IMG/VR virus record: IMGVR_UViG_3300039412_000579
Coordinates: 1-33,418 of that record
DNA from: a virus
Direction: 5' to 3' (one strand)
DNA length: 33,418 bases
The notes below the pieces were generated by a model that was not told the origin of the DNA, searched no databases, and was given only the letters and a program-made list of their open reading frames with translations. Position 1 is the first letter of the stretch. Each line of letters starts with the position of its first letter. Shown piece by piece: positions 1 to 7,950 of the stretch. A program made the translations under genes and the position numbers.

Positions 1-1
1 A

Positions 2-205
2 GTCATCCCTGCATTATCCGAGTTTGGTTTATTTGTTAAACAAGACGTTGGTTATGACAATGAAATTGATTGGTTATACACAACTGTTTGCCATAAATAA
101 GGAAGATTAATGCATACCTGTTCACTTAATACGATCTTGATAATAATAAACAATTTCATGGTGCTTTATATGTTACTTACAATAAGTAGAAGAATTGATA
201 TTCTC
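2..205 (+). pseudogene. Decayed remnant of a second ERF-type recombinase gene
   Basis: The frame starting at base 2 is open to the left edge and reads 32 codons to a TAA at 98-100. It contains the segment LSEFGLFVKQDVGYDN...LYTTVCHK, which aligns with LEDYGLTVKQDPGEYK...LYSTLTHSSG in the intact ERF gene just downstream. After the stop, another frame from base 160 reads GALYVTY, matching the ERF GGAITY motif, followed by further stops. The distance between the two blocks (56 nt after the glycine codon at 101-103) is one base short of the 57 nt in the intact gene. That fits a nonsense change plus a single-base deletion. It could instead be the C-terminus of a truncated but functional protein; the start lies outside the window. 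Confidence 0.55.
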
Positions 206-238
206 AGCAAAATTATTCGTATTCAAAAAGGATAACTA

Positions 239-883
239 ATGGAAGAGCGACAATATCCCTATTATACCCCTGAAGTTAATGAATTGTTTAAGGCACTTGT
301 ACAAGCAAAAAGTAAATTCAAAAAAGCAGTACTCGATTCAAAGGGTAATTATGGTAGATATGCTAGTTATGAATCACTTGTAGAAGCAACTGGCAAAGCA
401 TTAGAAGATTATGGATTGACTGTTAAACAAGATCCTGGTGAATATAAAGACAAGGATGCCTTATATTCAACATTAACGCATTCATCTGGACAGTATTCAA
501 TAAGCTGTATGATATTGCGTACTCCTGGACCTGACATGCAAAAACTAGGTGGTGCTATTACATACGGCCAACGTTATGCCTATGCTGCAATATTAGGTAT
601 AGCGGTACAAGAAGATGATGATGGTGAATCAAATGCACAAGCATTCCAAAAACAGGAAAATACGTCTGAACCAATACAATATGATGCTTATAGTCCAAAG
701 CAAGAAAATATGATTAGAGCGAAAGCGAAATTTTCACCGCAGTTTTTAAGACAAACATGCGAAGAGCTTGGGATTATAGCAAATGATGTAGGTGAGTTGC
801 TTCCACAATTAACCAAGCAGACAACAAGACAATTACTTAACCGTATCTGTGAACTAGAAGAGCAAGCAAAGGCAGGTAAATAA
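239..883 (+). CDS. erf: ERF-family single-strand annealing recombinase
   Basis: A 214-aa protein of the ERF superfamily, phage proteins that bind single-stranded DNA and promote annealing for recombination and genome circularisation. The N-terminal domain (about residues 10-130) has the family's features: a charged region with YASYESLVEA, then YGLTVKQDP, LYSTLTHSSGQ, the GGAITYGQRYAYAAILGI core and the acidic EDDDGES tail of that core. The C-terminal part (about 150-214) is helical and variable, as in other ERF proteins. An AAAGGA site lies just before the ATG. It opens the rightward block at the left end and is preceded by what looks like a degraded paralogue. With the RusA-type resolvase at the other end of the window it suggests the phage has its own recombination system. 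Confidence 0.85.
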   Translation: MEERQYPYYTPEVNELFKALVQAKSKFKKAVLDSKGNYGRYASYESLVEATGKALEDYGLTVKQDPGEYKDKDALYSTLTHSSGQYSISCMILRTPGPDMQKLGGAITYGQRYAYAAILGIAVQEDDDGESNAQAFQKQENTSEPIQYDAYSPKQENMIRAKAKFSPQFLRQTCEELGIIANDVGELLPQLTKQTTRQLLNRICELEEQAKAGK

Positions 884-939
884 TGAAAGAAAAAGAACTG
901 TATGAAAAATATGTCAAAGAATCAAACGAAGAAAAGTGA
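883..939 (+). CDS. Possible 18-aa translationally coupled mini-ORF
   Basis: The ERF stop codon overlaps an ATG (TAATG), opening an 18-codon frame (MKEKELYEKYVKESNEEK) that ends at 939. It is highly charged and probably one helix. The TAATG junction would allow re-initiation, but the length gives almost no statistical support. It may be the truncated start of a lost gene. Confidence 0.25.
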   Translation: MKEKELYEKYVKESNEEK

Positions 940-1022
940 CAAAGTTGCTTCAACAAAACAATTTGTCTAGAATGACAGTGCATAATCTCTCCTTTTTGAG
1001 GTTAACGCACTATACACACTCA

Positions 1023-1046
1023 TGAGGACGGATTATGCCGTCCTCA
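1023..1046 (+). terminator. Strong 9-bp hairpin ahead of the small-gene run
   Basis: TGAGGACGG - ATTATG - CCGTCCTCA is a perfect 9-bp stem with a 6-nt loop. It is not followed by a T-run, so it is either a weak or processed terminator after the ERF gene or a 5' stabilising structure. It ends 7 nt before the AAGGAG that serves the TTG start at 1066. Confidence 0.45.
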
Positions 1047-1065
1047 ATTATAAGAAGGAGTTCTT

Positions 1066-1254
1066 TTGAATAAGCTAACCGCTCTACTATCATTCGTTAT
1101 CATTAGCCAAACAATTTATTATATCGATGAGAAAACTGGTATCGTTCTTGAAGAATATCATTTCGAAAACAAGTTTGAAGATAGTGTTGATTTAGTTACC
1201 ACTACTGGAGCTGAATTCGATGATGAAATTACTTTTGAAGAAATAAAGGATTAG
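1066..1254 (+). CDS. Small acidic protein with a hydrophobic N-terminus
   Basis: A 62-aa ORF starting with TTG. The start is supported by a good AAGGAG five bases upstream. Residues 4-19 are hydrophobic (LTALLSFVIISQTIYY) and the rest is strongly acidic (EEYHFENKFEDS...DDEITFEEIKD). It could be an export signal or membrane anchor with an acidic outer tail. I do not recognise a family. It is followed 2 nt later by the next ORF, so the two are probably co-translated. Confidence 0.55.
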   Translation: MNKLTALLSFVIISQTIYYIDEKTGIVLEEYHFENKFEDSVDLVTTTGAEFDDEITFEEIKD

Positions 1255-1256
1255 CC

Positions 1257-1547
1257 ATGGCAAAGATGGAAAACTCCATCAGAAAAATAGGCAAAGATAT
1301 AAATGAACGCTGCGAGAAATATACTGCTCTTTTAAAAGAATTTGATACCTACAGAGGCAGACAATTAACTGAAGAAGATGTTGCCCAAGTAAATATTATC
1401 CTGATGGATATCCAAGAACTCTATAACAAAGAAATATTCCCTTTATTCAGCTTCATAAAAGTAAACTATGCAACTGCTGATACAGCCATGATCGCTCATG
1501 AACAGTTTATTAACGATATAAATGCCCTACAAACTCCAAAAAGCTAG
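1257..1547 (+). CDS. Unknown 96-aa helical protein
   Basis: A 96-aa soluble, largely helical protein with no membrane segment and no motif I can name. The ATG has an AAAGGA 7 bases upstream, inside the end of the preceding gene, which argues for an operon. The composition is mixed charged and hydrophobic with heptad-like spacing (IRKIGKDINERCEKY; INIILMDIQELY-type stretches), compatible with a helical bundle or dimer. The position, directly after ERF and away from the virion genes, suggests an early or accessory role, but nothing more specific can be said. Confidence 0.6.
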   Translation: MAKMENSIRKIGKDINERCEKYTALLKEFDTYRGRQLTEEDVAQVNIILMDIQELYNKEIFPLFSFIKVNYATADTAMIAHEQFINDINALQTPKS

Positions 1548-1553
1548 GAAGCC

Positions 1554-1814
1554 ATGGAACACAATAGCAATGTTCTTACGCGCCATTGTGCCCCAAGTAG
1601 ATTCGATTCTGAACCACGTGGTACTATCATAGAAGTACTTGGCGATGAGCATCGATCTCTCTATGTTCAAGTAGGTAAAGATTCAACTGAATGGATTCGT
1701 GTCGGTGAATGGCTAGAAAAAGCCCTAGAAACCAATATATATAATGAGAACTTTATTGAAAATACTATGCGCAGTTATGATAAGAATAGCGCATTAACCT
1801 TCAAGAAAGATTGA
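1554..1814 (+). CDS. Unknown 86-aa protein, last gene of the rightward block
   Basis: An 86-aa ORF with a GGAAG site before its ATG, 6 nt after the previous stop. The middle (RGTIIEVLGDEHRSLYVQVG...WIRVGEWLEKAL) looks like a small beta-rich domain followed by a helix. I do not recognise a family. It is the last rightward gene before the convergent late operon and is followed by two hairpins (1834-1851 and 1856-1883). Confidence 0.6.
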   Translation: MEHNSNVLTRHCAPSRFDSEPRGTIIEVLGDEHRSLYVQVGKDSTEWIRVGEWLEKALETNIYNENFIENTMRSYDKNSALTFKKD

Positions 1815-1833
1815 AAATCCTTGTATATGCTCT

Positions 1834-1883
1834 TGCTGGATAACACCAGCAGAAGAATACCCTCCTTTTTACGGGAGGGTATT
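1834..1883. terminator. Double hairpin between convergent operons
   Basis: Two stem-loops in tandem: TGCTGG-ATAACA-CCAGCA (1834-1851), then AATACCCTCC - TTTTTACG - GGAGGGTATT (1856-1883, 10-bp stem). They fill the 76-nt gap between the last rightward gene and the stop of the leftward fibre gene. The second stem is followed by TATATTGATT on the + strand. Position and symmetry fit a bidirectional terminator. Confidence 0.7.
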
Positions 1884-1890
1884 ATATTGA

Positions 1891-4293
1891 TTAACTTATT
1901 TTAAATATACTAATCATTGTTCCTTGCTCTAACCATACCGGATTAGAACTTGTAGTAGTAGATGTCTTTACTTCAAATTCTACAATATCGCCAGCATTTA
2001 AATATATCATAGAAGTAAGCTCTAAAAAAACACTGTATTCAGTACCTGGTCCAGGATGCCATAATAATGGATAAAGATTAGCACGAATATAGGGACTATA
2101 AAAAAATAAAGGACTACCAGCTTTAACTACCGATGCAATAATATTTTTAAAATAATTACTTACATCATATTGAGAACTAAAAGGAAGCATAATATTAAAA
2201 AAATAAAAACCAGTAGATGAAGCAGTATAATTCGCTGGTGTACTTGTTGCTGGATCACCAGGGAAAAAACCAGTTGAATCACCATCAATCATATTATATG
2301 CAACTTTTGTTCCTAATAAATAATATGAAGAAGGTGCTGTAAGAGCCAATTCCCATCCTCCTGTATATGCTCTAAATGCACCAGTTCCAGTTCCACCAGT
2401 AGAAGAAATAGTACAAGAATTATTTCCATTAAAAATATTTATACCAGAACCAGCAGTTAAATTAGCCCAAGCAGGAGCTAAGCCTGTTGCGCCAATAAGA
2501 ACTTGGCCATCAGTTCCTTTGTTGCTCGTTACCAATCCTGTATTGGTAGTTTGCATTACTCCTTCAGTAAAACCATCAATAGCAAGAGAACCACCAACTG
2601 GAATAAGAACATTATCATCAAGCGATATAATAACATTCTGACCCGCATTAGGTATCGATTCAGTATGAATATTGTCGCCACCATTGATGTTAATCTGCTG
2701 CCCAACAGAGGTTGATGAGTTACCATCATTTGTGTTGAATGTTATTTCAGTCGATGTGCCACCACTGCCAATACGAAAACCAGAGATTCTCGTCCATTTA
2801 TCAATAGCATTACCAACAACATTCCCATTAGGAGCTGATGCTGCTGGATACGTAGAAGTAATCTGGAAAGTAACAATTTGACCAGCAGTTAAGGCAACAA
2901 TAGCAGCATGACTTGTCGTAATAATAGTTGTTGGTCCTGTACCATATGGCCTTGTTTCATTCTTATTTGTAGCAACACCGCCTACAATAATATTAAGTAT
3001 TATTGGATAGAGGAAAGATCCTGGTGCATTTGTTTCAACAGCAGCATCAATCTGGAAATAGTATTTTGCTGTCGTTGGTGCTGTATAGGTACAGGAAGCA
3101 CCTACACCATTACCAGGATAAAAAGCACTTAAATCATCAAAATCTTCTACCAACGCATCTTGAGTACCAAATACATAGGTATCAATTGGATTACCATAAA
3201 AACAAGCAGTTACGGTATTCGGTTGATAAGCACTAAAGGCACCACTTCCTGAAGTAATACCAACTGCTTTAAGATCTATTTCATAATCATGACTTGTATC
3301 AATAACAATAGATCCATCAGATGAAGTAAAAGTTCCCCAATCAGGTACACCAGACCCTGTCATCATCACTTCACCAGGAGTACCAGAATCAGTAGATGAT
3401 AAAAGGCCTGCACCAGAAGACATAACAACACCAGCGCCAATTGCAGATATTGTTAAAGTATTATCTACAACAACATCAGCTGTAAGATCTAAGGTTATTG
3501 TATTAGTAAGAACTCTATCAGTAACAATATTCTTAACGCCTGTTATTGGCCTTGTTAATCCTTGGATGTTAATATTATAGGCGGTCTCTGTTGCAATACC
3601 ACCTTCAGTCGTCATTTTCAGCGGAATAAAAGGTCCACCTGCATTGATAGTAAGAGTATCGCCAGCTGCATCAACAGAACAGCCTCCAGCACCGAAAACA
3701 TTGAGTACGCCATTGAGTGGTAAAGCGGGGCCAGTACTATTACCCATAAATTGACTTGCTACCCCAAGAGCATTAATAGTGACTGTATCACCAACACCAG
3801 ACGTCGTGATTCCTGAACCTGCAGCACCAATTATGTTTATATTACTACCAACTTGCGTTGCTGTTCCAGAATCAGTTTTAAAGTCATCGGTACCCATACC
3901 ACCAAGAGCAGTAACAGTTAATGTATGAGTAGCAGGATCACCGGTAACCGTCGTCGTAATACCACCATCGCCAACAATATTAATATTGCGAACAATGTCA
4001 CCAGATACAGGACCTAATCCGCCAGCATCTCCTGTCAACGTAAGAATGCCACCACCGCCAGCACCAAGTTGCATCCATTTAGCAAGTTGACCTTTAGATG
4101 TCGATGAACCTTGTAGTGAAACAAGAACATAAACGGTCTCAGTGCCCGCAGATTTATTGGTATAAAGCCATAGGTCTCCCAAGGAATAACCAGTGTCGTA
4201 GATCGTTGGTGCTCGTGTTTCGAATGCCCAGTTAGGAGGTTGAAAGGCTCTCGTACCCATATAGTCAATATTTTTGCCATATCTGTTACTCAT
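1891..4293 (-). CDS. Tail fibre with anchor-like N-terminus and two C1q-like domains
   Basis: An 800-aa structural fibre and the last gene of the leftward operon. The N-terminal segment (about 30-75, SLGDLWLYTNKSAGTETVYVLVS...KWMQLG) resembles the N-terminus of the 775-aa fibre at 11296-13623 (IGQLWINTRTNVAYILVS...), so this is probably the virion-attachment module. The middle is Gly/Thr/Ile-rich with repeated NINI or LTI strands (GDIVRNINIVG, GSNINIIGAAG, NINIQG), typical of trimeric beta-structured shafts. Two copies of a module opening with GAF-x-AY (about 349-506 and 637-800) have the layout of phage C1q/TNF-like jelly-roll heads, with a YTA(P/S)-T-x-YxF-type strand in each. The C-terminal one is probably the receptor-binding tip. 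The domain call rests on pattern only. Confidence 0.75.
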   Translation of the reverse strand: MSNRYGKNIDYMGTRAFQPPNWAFETRAPTIYDTGYSLGDLWLYTNKSAGTETVYVLVSLQGSSTSKGQLAKWMQLGAGGGGILTLTGDAGGLGPVSGDIVRNINIVGDGGITTTVTGDPATHTLTVTALGGMGTDDFKTDSGTATQVGSNINIIGAAGSGITTSGVGDTVTINALGVASQFMGNSTGPALPLNGVLNVFGAGGCSVDAAGDTLTINAGGPFIPLKMTTEGGIATETAYNINIQGLTRPITGVKNIVTDRVLTNTITLDLTADVVVDNTLTISAIGAGVVMSSGAGLLSSTDSGTPGEVMMTGSGVPDWGTFTSSDGSIVIDTSHDYEIDLKAVGITSGSGAFSAYQPNTVTACFYGNPIDTYVFGTQDALVEDFDDLSAFYPGNGVGASCTYTAPTTAKYYFQIDAAVETNAPGSFLYPIILNIIVGGVATNKNETRPYGTGPTTIITTSHAAIVALTAGQIVTFQITSTYPAASAPNGNVVGNAIDKWTRISGFRIGSGGTSTEITFNTNDGNSSTSVGQQININGGDNIHTESIPNAGQNVIISLDDNVLIPVGGSLAIDGFTEGVMQTTNTGLVTSNKGTDGQVLIGATGLAPAWANLTAGSGINIFNGNNSCTISSTGGTGTGAFRAYTGGWELALTAPSSYYLLGTKVAYNMIDGDSTGFFPGDPATSTPANYTASSTGFYFFNIMLPFSSQYDVSNYFKNIIASVVKAGSPLFFYSPYIRANLYPLLWHPGPGTEYSVFLELTSMIYLNAGDIVEFEVKTSTTTSSNPVWLEQGTMISIFKIS

Positions 4294-4477
4294 CTTTCTC
4301 CTTTTCTGGTGTCTTTGGTGTTAAATCAATAGCAATGCCGGTCTCTTTTTTAATAACTTCTTCGCATTTTTCTTCAATGGGATTATCTTCTTTGATACCA
4401 GGAATATAGTGAATACTGTATCCCAATGCTGCCGCTAATCCTGCTATTAATAATGCTGTCAAAAATGAACTGAACAT
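4286..4477 (-). CDS. Small single-TM protein
   Basis: A 63-aa protein starting at the ATG at 4477; a TTG 15 nt upstream is possible, but the AGGGG next to the ATG favours the shorter form. Residues 4-24 form one hydrophobic segment (FLTALLIAGLAAALGYSIHY). A charged, Pro-rich tail follows (NPIEEKCEEVIKKETGIAIDLTP). Small one-TM phage proteins with an 'EE..I..ETGI.IDLTP' tail occur among phage structural genes, but I know no function for them. Holin or spanin are alternatives without positive evidence. It overlaps the next gene start by 8 nt, so the two are probably coupled. Confidence 0.6.
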   Translation of the reverse strand: MFSSFLTALLIAGLAAALGYSIHYIPGIKEDNPIEEKCEEVIKKETGIAIDLTPKTPEKEKDE

Positions 4478-4484
4478 ACATCCC

Positions 4485-5426
4485 CTAACCAACTAAATAA
4501 CCAGAGAAGTGACTAAACCAATTAGTAGGAGCAGATCCAGCAGCTGGAATCGATACTGTTTTTGTACTACCGTATACATATATTTGGACATACGCAGTGT
4601 TACCTTCTGCCATATCAGCTAAACAGGAAAAACCTAATGATCCTTGGTGGTTAAATGTTGCTTGCACATAAAGAGGACCGAAATCATATTCATATTGCCG
4701 AGCTGTTGTAACAAGCCATAGATTGCCTAAAGTAAATAAAGTACCTAAACCACCTAAAGTTACTTTAATATTAAATTGATAGCTGCCGGTGACGGGCGCT
4801 GTAAAAGTATAGGTACCTGTGTTATAACAATTTCCAACATTTATTGATGTTGTATTAAATGCTATTGGACCATATATAGTTCCATCTCCAGTGACATTGG
4901 TCAATGCTAGAGAATTAGTAGCAGAAAAAGCCGGTTGTAATGGGTAATTAATAATGCCGCCGGTCGATATAGACATTGCATTATTAGTACCCAATGCAGT
5001 ACCTTGTGCAATAACAAAGGGATCCGCAGTAGGAGACGTTACTGAATTATCTATACCCCAACTCCATGTTGTGGTCGTTGTACTTGCTTGGTGTACGGCA
5101 TCACCCGAAGAAGCACCACCTGTTTGCGCTAGAATAACTGCAGATGATGCTGTATTGCTGTTATCGGTATTAGAGACTGTTAACGTACGCGTCGCACCTG
5201 CCGTTGCATCCGTAAAGCTGAAATCTCCTGCAGCAGAAGTGGCGAATGCAGGATTAGCACTTGTAGTTGCTACCAGAAGTTCTCCAGTAGATCCCGCTGT
5301 TATTCCTGAAACTGCAGAGGTAGAATCACCGACAAGAACTCCGTATTGTGTTAATGTAGAAGCACCAGTTCCACCATTTGATACTTCTATTGGTTTACCG
5401 GTGTTGATTGCATTATTAGTTGCCAT
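4485..5426 (-). CDS. Short tail fibre with C1q-like C-terminal domain
   Basis: A 313-aa fibre protein. The N-terminus has the phage-fibre signature VSNGGTGASTLTQYGVLVGD followed by a Ser/Thr/Ala-rich shaft. From about residue 170 (PAFSATNSLALTNVTGDG, then FNTTSINVGNCYNTGTYTF, then TAPVTGSYQFNIKV) it reads like a phage C1q-like jelly roll ending SHFSGYLVG. The ribosome-binding site (AAGGAG) lies inside the 3' end of the upstream homing-endonuclease gene, and the two ORFs overlap by 11 nt. The insertion therefore either kept or supplied the translation signal of this fibre. Confidence 0.75.
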   Translation of the reverse strand: MATNNAINTGKPIEVSNGGTGASTLTQYGVLVGDSTSAVSGITAGSTGELLVATTSANPAFATSAAGDFSFTDATAGATRTLTVSNTDNSNTASSAVILAQTGGASSGDAVHQASTTTTTWSWGIDNSVTSPTADPFVIAQGTALGTNNAMSISTGGIINYPLQPAFSATNSLALTNVTGDGTIYGPIAFNTTSINVGNCYNTGTYTFTAPVTGSYQFNIKVTLGGLGTLFTLGNLWLVTTARQYEYDFGPLYVQATFNHQGSLGFSCLADMAEGNTAYVQIYVYGSTKTVSIPAAGSAPTNWFSHFSGYLVG

Positions 5427-6123
5427 AATTCTCCTTTACTTTATTTTTTAATTTCTTACTGTCACTAATTTTCTTTCTGATATCATCCGGCAATACCTTG
5501 CCTTTGTTCCAAGGAATTCTACCTTTTGCTTTATCACTCATTTTTTTTCTTGCTTCTTCGGTATGTTTCTTACCTTGCATCCAAGGCGTAAATCCTTTTT
5601 TAAAAATCTTTTTGTTTTTAAGATAACATTTAATTTTACCATGCAAGCGATGATGACATGATTTACACAAAACAATACCATTATCAACATCAAGAACTAA
5701 TTCAGGAAAATCGCGAACAAATTTAATATGATGTACATGTAAATTTTGATTTGATAGGCACTCTTTACATTTATATCCATCTCTTATAAGAACACTTTCA
5801 TGCCATTTTTTCCAATTAAGACAATTTCGAGTTTTTCCATCTAATATTTTTGATGATTGTCTTTCTCGTAAAATAGTCTTCAGCCATAATGGCATTTGCA
5901 CGCCTAAATTCCATGGCTTATTACCTTTTTTAAATGGATTTTCTGGGAAATGACCAGGTTTAAAACGACCTAAATTAGGTTTTCCTGTTGCCGGTTGATA
6001 TTTTTTGTTATGACATATCTTACATCGCGATCTATACCATTTTTTATTAGTTTTTTTCGATTTACCACTGGAATGAAAACAATCAAGCGATTTTGCTATA
6101 TTACAATCTATACATATTTTCAT
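5416..6123 (-). CDS. Free-standing HNH homing endonuclease with NUMOD3 motifs
   Basis: A 235-aa protein starting at the ATG at 6123 (AAAGGA 5-6 nt upstream; a TTG 15 nt further up is less likely). It opens with a zinc-ribbon-like pair (CIDC and CKIC). The central HNH nuclease has a CKEC knuckle, the HVHHI catalytic strand, DNGIVLCKSCHHRLH with the second Cys pair and the closing His. The basic C-terminus contains two NUMOD3-type repeats (GKKHTEEARKKMSDKAKGR and a second copy ending in DIRKKISDSKK), a DNA-binding module of homing endonucleases. Such genes are selfish and cut alleles that lack them. It lies between two fibre genes and is not part of an intron or intein that I can see. Confidence 0.88.
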   Translation of the reverse strand: MKICIDCNIAKSLDCFHSSGKSKKTNKKWYRSRCKICHNKKYQPATGKPNLGRFKPGHFPENPFKKGNKPWNLGVQMPLWLKTILRERQSSKILDGKTRNCLNWKKWHESVLIRDGYKCKECLSNQNLHVHHIKFVRDFPELVLDVDNGIVLCKSCHHRLHGKIKCYLKNKKIFKKGFTPWMQGKKHTEEARKKMSDKAKGRIPWNKGKVLPDDIRKKISDSKKLKNKVKENYGN

Positions 6124-6163
6124 TGAATATCCTTTCAATTTTAATATAGCAAAACCACAGTTA

Positions 6164-7942
6164 TTACACCACGGTCAAGTTCCCTATCGAACTTATCACA
6201 TTAAATTCAAGATTTGCTGTTACACAAACAAGTGTTATCGAATCATGTGCATTGGTGAATTCAAGATAACCACCAACACCAATCGTTGTAGATGATGCCC
6301 CAAAGAATATCTGCTGATTAGCAAGCTGTGCTAGTCGCCAACCACCTGCTGTATAACCAGTTATAACAATGGTATCACCAACAGCATAAGTAGCATCAAG
6401 GGTAAGAGTAACTTTATTTGCTGGTGTCGCATGCTTAATAACATAACCAGTATTAGCAGCAACCGGATTCACATTGGCAATAGCAGTTGTCCAATTAATA
6501 ACATGCGTAGTTGTAGAAGAACCAAGTTGTCCATTACTATCAATAACAACAGGATAAGTTGCTCCTGCCGGCGTTGTATTATAAATAGCTGCTATATAGG
6601 TAGCATTGACTTCAAATGCTCCATTACCCGTAGTTCCCAGTCTCATTTTATGGTTATCACCGATGGTACCAGGATTTCCGATGATAATATTATCACTTTC
6701 AGCAGCAGCATAAGCACTTGCTGCTTGATAACCAAGTGCTATATTATTAGATCCATCACCACCGTCTAATGCGCCATCACCAAATCCACAATTCAAACCT
6801 CCTGCAATGATGCCGCTACCAGTTGAATAACCATATAAACAATTATCAGATCCTGTTTCTATAGAGGTTCCAGAACCAAAACCATAGCAAGAATTGTTTT
6901 GACCGGTATCTAAATTGTTGCAACATTGGGCACCGAATGTACAATTTCCAGCTGCAGTCGTTAAACCAAGAGATCCAGAATCAATACCTACAAAAGTATT
7001 ATTAGTACCAAAATTAGAAAGAAATGGATCACCATTCATTCTCAATGTACCATTTTCTGTATTATCAGTATTAGGTAAATCAATAATTCCTGTTTGTACA
7101 CCAGAATTATACGATTGTGTAATAGTTACAGGAATAAAAAGTGGTTTCAAAAAAGTAACTTCACCAAATACAACAGTACCAGTACCATCAATATTAGGAT
7201 TCGCTGATGAATCGATAACGACATTCGACAAAGTAACTGCTGAACTTGATGTGGTCACAATAGCAGGATCAGCACCAGAAAATAAACTAGAATTATTGAT
7301 AGAGGTAGTAACTGAATCAGAAACAGTCAATGTACGATAGAGTACACTACCACTGTCAATGTTAATAGCTAAGGTTCCTGATTTAGTTATAGGACAATAA
7401 ATATGTGAATAAAAAATATTACAAAGACCGTTTATAAGAGAAGTTGTTGTACTATAACCAAAGAAACTATCCTTGATTAAAACAGTAGCATTTCCAGTAT
7501 TATTAATACCATGATTATCAGCAGAAATATCAGCACAATTAAAAATATTGATAGTACCAGTCCAATTAACAACATCAAAAGCATAGCCATTGGTTAAATG
7601 GAATCTACAATCACGTACAGTAAGTGTTGTACTTCCTGCAGCAGCAGAAGAAAATGCATGGGTAGCAGAGGTTAAATCTACTGAAGTAATTTGACAAGTA
7701 CCTGCAACAGGAGGTGTATGGATACCAACAATAGATACTGATAAGTTAGCACTTCCTTCTAAGAAAACAGAATCATAGAGAACCAAGTTTTCTGTGTAAG
7801 TACCTGGCCGAATATAAACGATTCCACCGCCAGCAGCTTGAGCATCGTTAATGGCAGCCTGTATAGTTGTATACGGTGTACCACTGGGAGAAACGATATA
7901 TTTGCTTATGGCAAACAAATTATCGCCTGTTTGATAAGGCAT
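6164..7942 (-). CDS. Tail spike: beta-helix N-terminus, Gly/Asn repeats, shared C-terminal module
   Basis: A 592-aa virion protein. Residues about 1-260 are a right-handed beta-helix of the pectate-lyase/pectinesterase type (PYTTIQAAINDAQAAGGGIV, then RPGTYTENLVLYD). Residues about 310-420 contain repeats of a C-x-(F/Y)-G-x-G-x-G pattern (NCTFGAQCCNN, NSCYGFGSG, NCLYGYSTG, NCGFGDGAL, NIALGYQAA). The last ~110 residues (GDTIVITGYTAGGWRLAQ, then STTIGVGG) match a module found at the end of the 770-aa spike and, alone, in the 123-aa gene at 10312-10683. It is a clear paralogue of the 770-aa neighbour. No polysaccharide-cleaving active site can be assigned from sequence alone. Confidence 0.8.
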   Translation of the reverse strand: MPYQTGDNLFAISKYIVSPSGTPYTTIQAAINDAQAAGGGIVYIRPGTYTENLVLYDSVFLEGSANLSVSIVGIHTPPVAGTCQITSVDLTSATHAFSSAAAGSTTLTVRDCRFHLTNGYAFDVVNWTGTINIFNCADISADNHGINNTGNATVLIKDSFFGYSTTTSLINGLCNIFYSHIYCPITKSGTLAINIDSGSVLYRTLTVSDSVTTSINNSSLFSGADPAIVTTSSSAVTLSNVVIDSSANPNIDGTGTVVFGEVTFLKPLFIPVTITQSYNSGVQTGIIDLPNTDNTENGTLRMNGDPFLSNFGTNNTFVGIDSGSLGLTTAAGNCTFGAQCCNNLDTGQNNSCYGFGSGTSIETGSDNCLYGYSTGSGIIAGGLNCGFGDGALDGGDGSNNIALGYQAASAYAAAESDNIIIGNPGTIGDNHKMRLGTTGNGAFEVNATYIAAIYNTTPAGATYPVVIDSNGQLGSSTTTHVINWTTAIANVNPVAANTGYVIKHATPANKVTLTLDATYAVGDTIVITGYTAGGWRLAQLANQQIFFGASSTTIGVGGYLEFTNAHDSITLVCVTANLEFNVISSIGNLTVV

Positions 7943-7950
7943 ATTATCTC

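Noticed and set aside
961-1020. Promoter before the 1066 gene (TATACA at 1011)
   Set aside because: No acceptable -35 at the right distance; the gene can be served by read-through from ERF.
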